Below, piece after piece: positions 5,757-8,136 of a stretch of DNA of 8,136 nucleotides; the stretch's first letter is position 1; each line of letters starts with the position of its first letter. Below the pieces are notes generated by a model that had not been told where the DNA came from, ran no database searches, and worked only from the letters and a program-made list of their open reading frames with translations. The position numbers and the translations under genes were made by a program. The stretch covers positions 1 through 8,136 of the forward strand of contig CAJTQL010000022.1 of assembly GCA_910578285.1 (NCBI GenBank). Direction: 5' to 3'. The stretch is from an uncultured Helicobacteraceae bacterium (GTDB taxonomy: Bacteria; Campylobacterota; Campylobacteria; Campylobacterales; Helicobacteraceae).

Positions 5757-5795
5757 GTTGTTCGCCATACATTCTACGAACGCTCACAATGGCGA
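5757..5795 (-). repeat. Diverged copy of the GCGTTCG palindrome family
   Basis: Minus-strand reading CGCCATTGTGAGCGTTCGTA, then GAATGTATGGCG. GAGCGTTCGTA is shared with copies 1 and 2, but the core palindrome is broken. A new outer pairing, CGCCAT/ATGGCG (5763-5768 and 5789-5794), keeps the foldback. The surrounding 5722-5893 holds no gene I can support. Confidence 0.45.
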
Positions 5796-5893
5796 CAGAA
5801 AGATAATCAATAAAATTCCAATCCTGCTTTGATAGCGCATAGAAATTTGTGGCGACAGCATAGAAATCATTGCTGTCATAGAAGCTTACAATT

Positions 5894-6100
5894 TCATTTG
5901 TTGTGGTTGCCACCAAGCCAAGGTTGCTTATCGTCACAAAAAACACATCTTCGTGGAGTCGGGTTAGGTTGTTTTTTAAGTTCCTCAACCTCTTTTGTTT
6001 CTTTATCGTTGAGTAGCACTTTATCTCCAGACATTTTATACAATGGCCGATGACAAGCTTCGCAATAGAGTATTATTGACATTTTTTCTTGTTCTGTCAT
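5894..6100 (-). CDS. Small protein with two CxxC pairs (probable zinc ribbon), 68 residues
   Basis: The start chosen is the ATG at 6098-6100, because AAAAGGAG (6107-6114) lies six bases upstream. The frame stays open back to 6181, but the extra 27 residues would cross the G9 tract and the binding site itself. The product contains C13-E-A-C16 and C52-V-F-C55, 35 residues apart, with basic and acidic residues between (KETKEVEELKK). Four cysteines in two CxxC knuckles are the classic ligand set of a zinc ribbon. The length and the lack of membrane or signal segments point to a small cytoplasmic protein. It lies 102 bases downstream of the second surface-protein gene on the same strand and could be read from it. 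I do not recognise the family; function unknown. Confidence 0.65.
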   Translation of the reverse strand: MTEQEKMSIILYCEACHRPLYKMSGDKVLLNDKETKEVEELKKQPNPTPRRCVFCDDKQPWLGGNHNK

Positions 6101-6106
6101 TTGTTT

Positions 6107-6114
6107 CTCCTTTT
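6107..6114 (-). promoter_or_regulatory. Ribosome binding site of the small CxxC protein gene
   Basis: AAAAGGAG with a six-base gap (AAACAA) to the ATG. It resembles the site of the pentapeptide gene (AAAGGAG, gap AAACT) and decides the start codon in favour of 6100 over the upstream in-frame alternative. Confidence 0.65.
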
Positions 6115-6123
6115 GTTTAGTTT

Positions 6124-6146
6124 GCACCCCCCCCCAAAGGGGGCTG
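6124..6146 (-). repeat. G9 tract within GCAGCCC...G-run...GCAAACT element, upstream of the small gene
   Basis: On the minus strand CCCCC-TTT is followed by nine G (6127-6135) and TGCAAACT. The G-run begins about 27 bases upstream of the small gene's ATG, just outside its ribosome binding site, and can pair with the CCCCC. The equivalent spot after the first surface gene (1592-1616) has only five G. A G9 run here could vary in length by slippage and change promoter spacing or a leader hairpin; this is not shown. Confidence 0.5.
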
Positions 6147-6202
6147 CCCCACACAAATTCACAGAATCTGTGCAAAAGCAATTGGTCATCTCCGACCTTA
6201 GC

Positions 6203-8136
6203 CTACCCCAAAATCGTCCCAATATCCGTGATTCCGCTCACGCCAGCAAGCTTAATCACGAGGTCATCGGTCGTGGAATTAGCGTTTGCGCCAGTGGCGA
6301 TGACATAGAAATCGCCAGCATGCTCGAACCCAGCAACCTTGTTGGCTGTAATATTGTTCAAAGCAGCAAAGAGCTTATGCTCAAGCGTAATGCTATCAGC
6401 GCCTGTCGTTGCGCCGCTCGCATTGATTGTGCTAAAGCTGAAGATTCCGTTTGCCGCGCTTGCAGCGAGCGTGCTTCCAGCAGTGTCGAGATAAATCGCA
6501 TCGCCGCTTAATGCAGCAAGGCTTGCACCATCGGTTGCGAGATACTTGCCTGCTGTGCCGTCATTGTTGATGTCAAACTTGTTCAGCGCAAGCTTGTCGT
6601 TGCTCACATCAAAGTTTGTAATCGTATCCAGCGCATTTGTGTTGGCTTTCACCACTGTAACAACACCCGCGCTGCCCGCTCCACTTGGTGCGCTGCCTGC
6701 AGTAAAGCTAAAGGTTACATAGCTATCAGCCAAAATCTCCTCTTCGGCTTGCCCTTGTTGAGTTGTGCTGCCGCTCACATTTTTGGTGTTCACGCCCAAG
6801 GCTCCAGTGCCGGTGAGCACATTGGTGGCAGGAGAAAGAATCCCGCTTGGTGTGCCATTAGCTGCTCCAGGACCAATATCAAGAATCGTAAGCTTGCTGC
6901 CGTCAATTCCGTATGCCACTTTTGCTTCGACAATGTTGGCAGCTGTCCAATCAGCTACAATCACTGCGCCATCGAACGCCTCGCCTTTTTTGTATGTGAA
7001 CGCCTCGGCGACTTGCTCCCCTGTGAGGTCAGATGTGGCGAGAATTGTCTTGCCATTGAACGTATAACTCTGCCCAGCGAGCAATCCGTCTTTGAAATCA
7101 ACGACAATCTTGCCATCTGTCGCGGGGCTGTATGCTGTGCCGGTGAAGGTTACAGCAGCGGGTGCTGTGTAGTTTGTGCCTGTGTTGCTTTGCGAGATTG
7201 TCGCGCTCAAGGTTTGCGTTGTTTTTGTGTCTGTAACATCAATGCTGATTTTGCTATTTGCCAAGTCGAAGTTCCATTTATACCCTTCGGGCAATGCGAA
7301 GAGCGCCTTGACAGCGTCGGCATCGCTAGAACCAATGGTTGTGAAAGTTCCAACACTCAATAGTTTGACATTTGTGCCATTAATATTTGTGGTGCTATAT
7401 GTCCCATTCTCAACAAGGCTCTTGATTTCTGTAACAAGTTGTGTAGCAGTGAAAGCTGTGTTTGCTGTTGCTTCGACCTTAATCTCCACACCATTGAGCG
7501 AGATGGTCGTGGTGTTTGCGTTCGTGCCATCTCCGACTGCGTTGAGTATGATGTCATTCGCCGTTGTGTTCCCCGCTGTTGCGCCTGTTACCGCTGCGTT
7601 TGTAGTAGCAGCAGCGATAGAAACATTCGCGCTTGCACCAGATGCAATCGCTGTGTTGCTGTTGCCAGCAAAGGTGAAATTGAGGTCGGTGAGGTTGCCT
7701 CCGTTTGGTGCTTTGACAACAAACTGATTTGAATTTGCGTTCCACTCAATCGTTGCGCCTTTCCAAGCACCCTTGAGGCTTTCGAGCGTGCCGGTGATGT
7801 CAACAACGGTGTCCATATTGCCAGAAGAGCCAGCGATTTTGCCACCAGCAGATGTCCATGAGATTTTCGAAATCGTTCCGCCCGTTGTTGCATAACTATT
7901 GCCGTTATTAATCCATTGCGTAATCGCGTCAGCCACCGCGTATGCGTTGAGCTTGTTGGCGCTGATATTGGTAATGGTCAGCCCATCAATTGTGAAACTT
8001 TGATATTTGCTAAGGCTCATGTTCCCGAGGTCGACGGTGTATTCCTCTTGCACATTGCCAGCTCCTCCGCCAGCAGAGAATTCAACAACATCATGATTTG
8101 CTCCAGTTGTGAGGGTGATATTATCAGCCCCTTTAC
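6203..8136 (-). CDS. Large secreted surface (S-layer/adhesin-like) protein, paralogue, C-terminal part
   Basis: The frame is open to the window edge, with 643 visible residues. A GTG at 8053 is an internal valine codon, since GADNITLTTGANHDVVEF precedes it in frame and looks like an RTX-like/bluetail repeat unit. The protein has no cysteine. Degenerate modules lie at about 44-84 (SFTIDGLTITNI), 210-246 (TISLNGVEIKVEATANTAF) and 354-380 (GQSYTFNGKTILATSDLTGE). The C-terminal domain, about 439-643, contains ADSYVTF, DTITNFDVSNDKL, GFEHAGDFYVI and the tail TTDDLVIKLAGVSGITDI. All of these align with the plus-strand gene ending at 1517. Residues 521-526 read DINNDG, a DxNxDG calcium-loop motif absent from the paralogue. 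Predicted role: T1SS-exported surface protein. Its own 5' end, promoter and any secretion genes lie outside the window. Confidence 0.8.
   Translation of the reverse strand, partial: KGADNITLTTGANHDVVEFSAGGGAGNVQEEYTVDLGNMSLSKYQSFTIDGLTITNISANKLNAYAVADAITQWINNGNSYATTGGTISKISWTSAGGKIAGSSGNMDTVVDITGTLESLKGAWKGATIEWNANSNQFVVKAPNGGNLTDLNFTFAGNSNTAIASGASANVSIAAATTNAAVTGATAGNTTANDIILNAVGDGTNANTTTISLNGVEIKVEATANTAFTATQLVTEIKSLVENGTYSTTNINGTNVKLLSVGTFTTIGSSDADAVKALFALPEGYKWNFDLANSKISIDVTDTKTTQTLSATISQSNTGTNYTAPAAVTFTGTAYSPATDGKIVVDFKDGLLAGQSYTFNGKTILATSDLTGEQVAEAFTYKKGEAFDGAVIVADWTAANIVEAKVAYGIDGSKLTILDIGPGAANGTPSGILSPATNVLTGTGALGVNTKNVSGSTTQQGQAEEEILADSYVTFSFTAGSAPSGAGSAGVVTVVKANTNALDTITNFDVSNDKLALNKFDINNDGTAGKYLATDGASLAALSGDAIYLDTAGSTLAASAANGIFSFSTINASGATTGADSITLEHKLFAALNNITANKVAGFEHAGDFYVIATGANANSTTDDLVIKLAGVSGITDIGTILG

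Noticed and set aside
1518..5893. Composite transposon carrying the pentapeptide gene
   Set aside because: Inverted arms are present, but there is no transposase or insertion-sequence coding remnant and no visible target-site duplication; duplication and recombination explain the arms better.
5722..5988. Open frame of 88 codons on the minus strand
   Set aside because: It overlaps the start-supported CxxC gene in another frame, ends within repeat sequence, and has no good ribosome binding site. The stretch SFYDSNDFYAVATNFYAL looks protein-like, so a remnant cannot be fully excluded.
6101..6181. N-terminal extension of the CxxC protein to an ATG at 6181
   Set aside because: It would translate the G9 tract and the strong ribosome binding site; the ATG at 6100 is far better placed.
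6749..7732. Several long open frames opposite the second surface gene, and similar ones opposite the first
   Set aside because: They are antisense shadows of low-complexity Ala/Thr/Gly coding sequence, and no ribosome binding site or recognisable domain supports them.
8051..8053. GTG as the start codon of the second surface protein gene
   Set aside because: The in-frame upstream sequence GADNITLTTGANHDVVEF is typical of this protein class, so the gene continues beyond the window edge.

Overview
The window most resembles an accessory locus of an enterohepatic Helicobacter or a close relative in Campylobacterota. This rests on three things: cysteine-free, Ala/Thr/Gly-rich surface proteins with a type I secretion (T1SS) 'bluetail'-like C-terminus, AAGGAG ribosome binding sites in AT-rich leaders, and dense short palindromic intergenic repeats. 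The genus is an inference from style; no marker gene is present.

Layout: (1) 1-1517, plus strand, is the 3' part of a large secreted surface protein gene, cut by the window edge. (2) 1518-2392 is gene-free and packed with hairpins and short repeats. (3) 2393-4930, minus strand, is an 845-residue membrane protein with a unique N-terminal region, an 11-residue (5+6) pentapeptide-type repeat domain, a short helical linker and four predicted membrane segments. It is far more AT-rich than its neighbours. (4) 4931-5893 is a second repeat-filled spacer, much of it an inverted copy of the first. (5) 5894-6100, minus strand, is a 68-residue protein with two CxxC pairs. (6) 6203-8136, minus strand, is the 3' part of a second surface protein gene, paralogous to the first and also cut by the window edge.

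The main structural feature is a large imperfect inverted repeat. The two surface genes converge, their 3' ends are homologous (87% DNA identity over the best 110 bases), and their downstream spacers also match in inverted orientation, including a 58-bp perfect match. The pentapeptide gene lies between the arms. This layout could allow inversion of the central segment and exchange or conversion of the surface-protein 3' ends. That is an inference; a single static sequence does not show it happening.

No tRNA, rRNA, transposase, integrase, CRISPR array or recognisable toxin-antitoxin pair was seen. The possibly undescribed items are the pentapeptide membrane protein with its unassigned N-terminal region, the inverted architecture around it, and a double-hairpin mobile-like repeat present three times.
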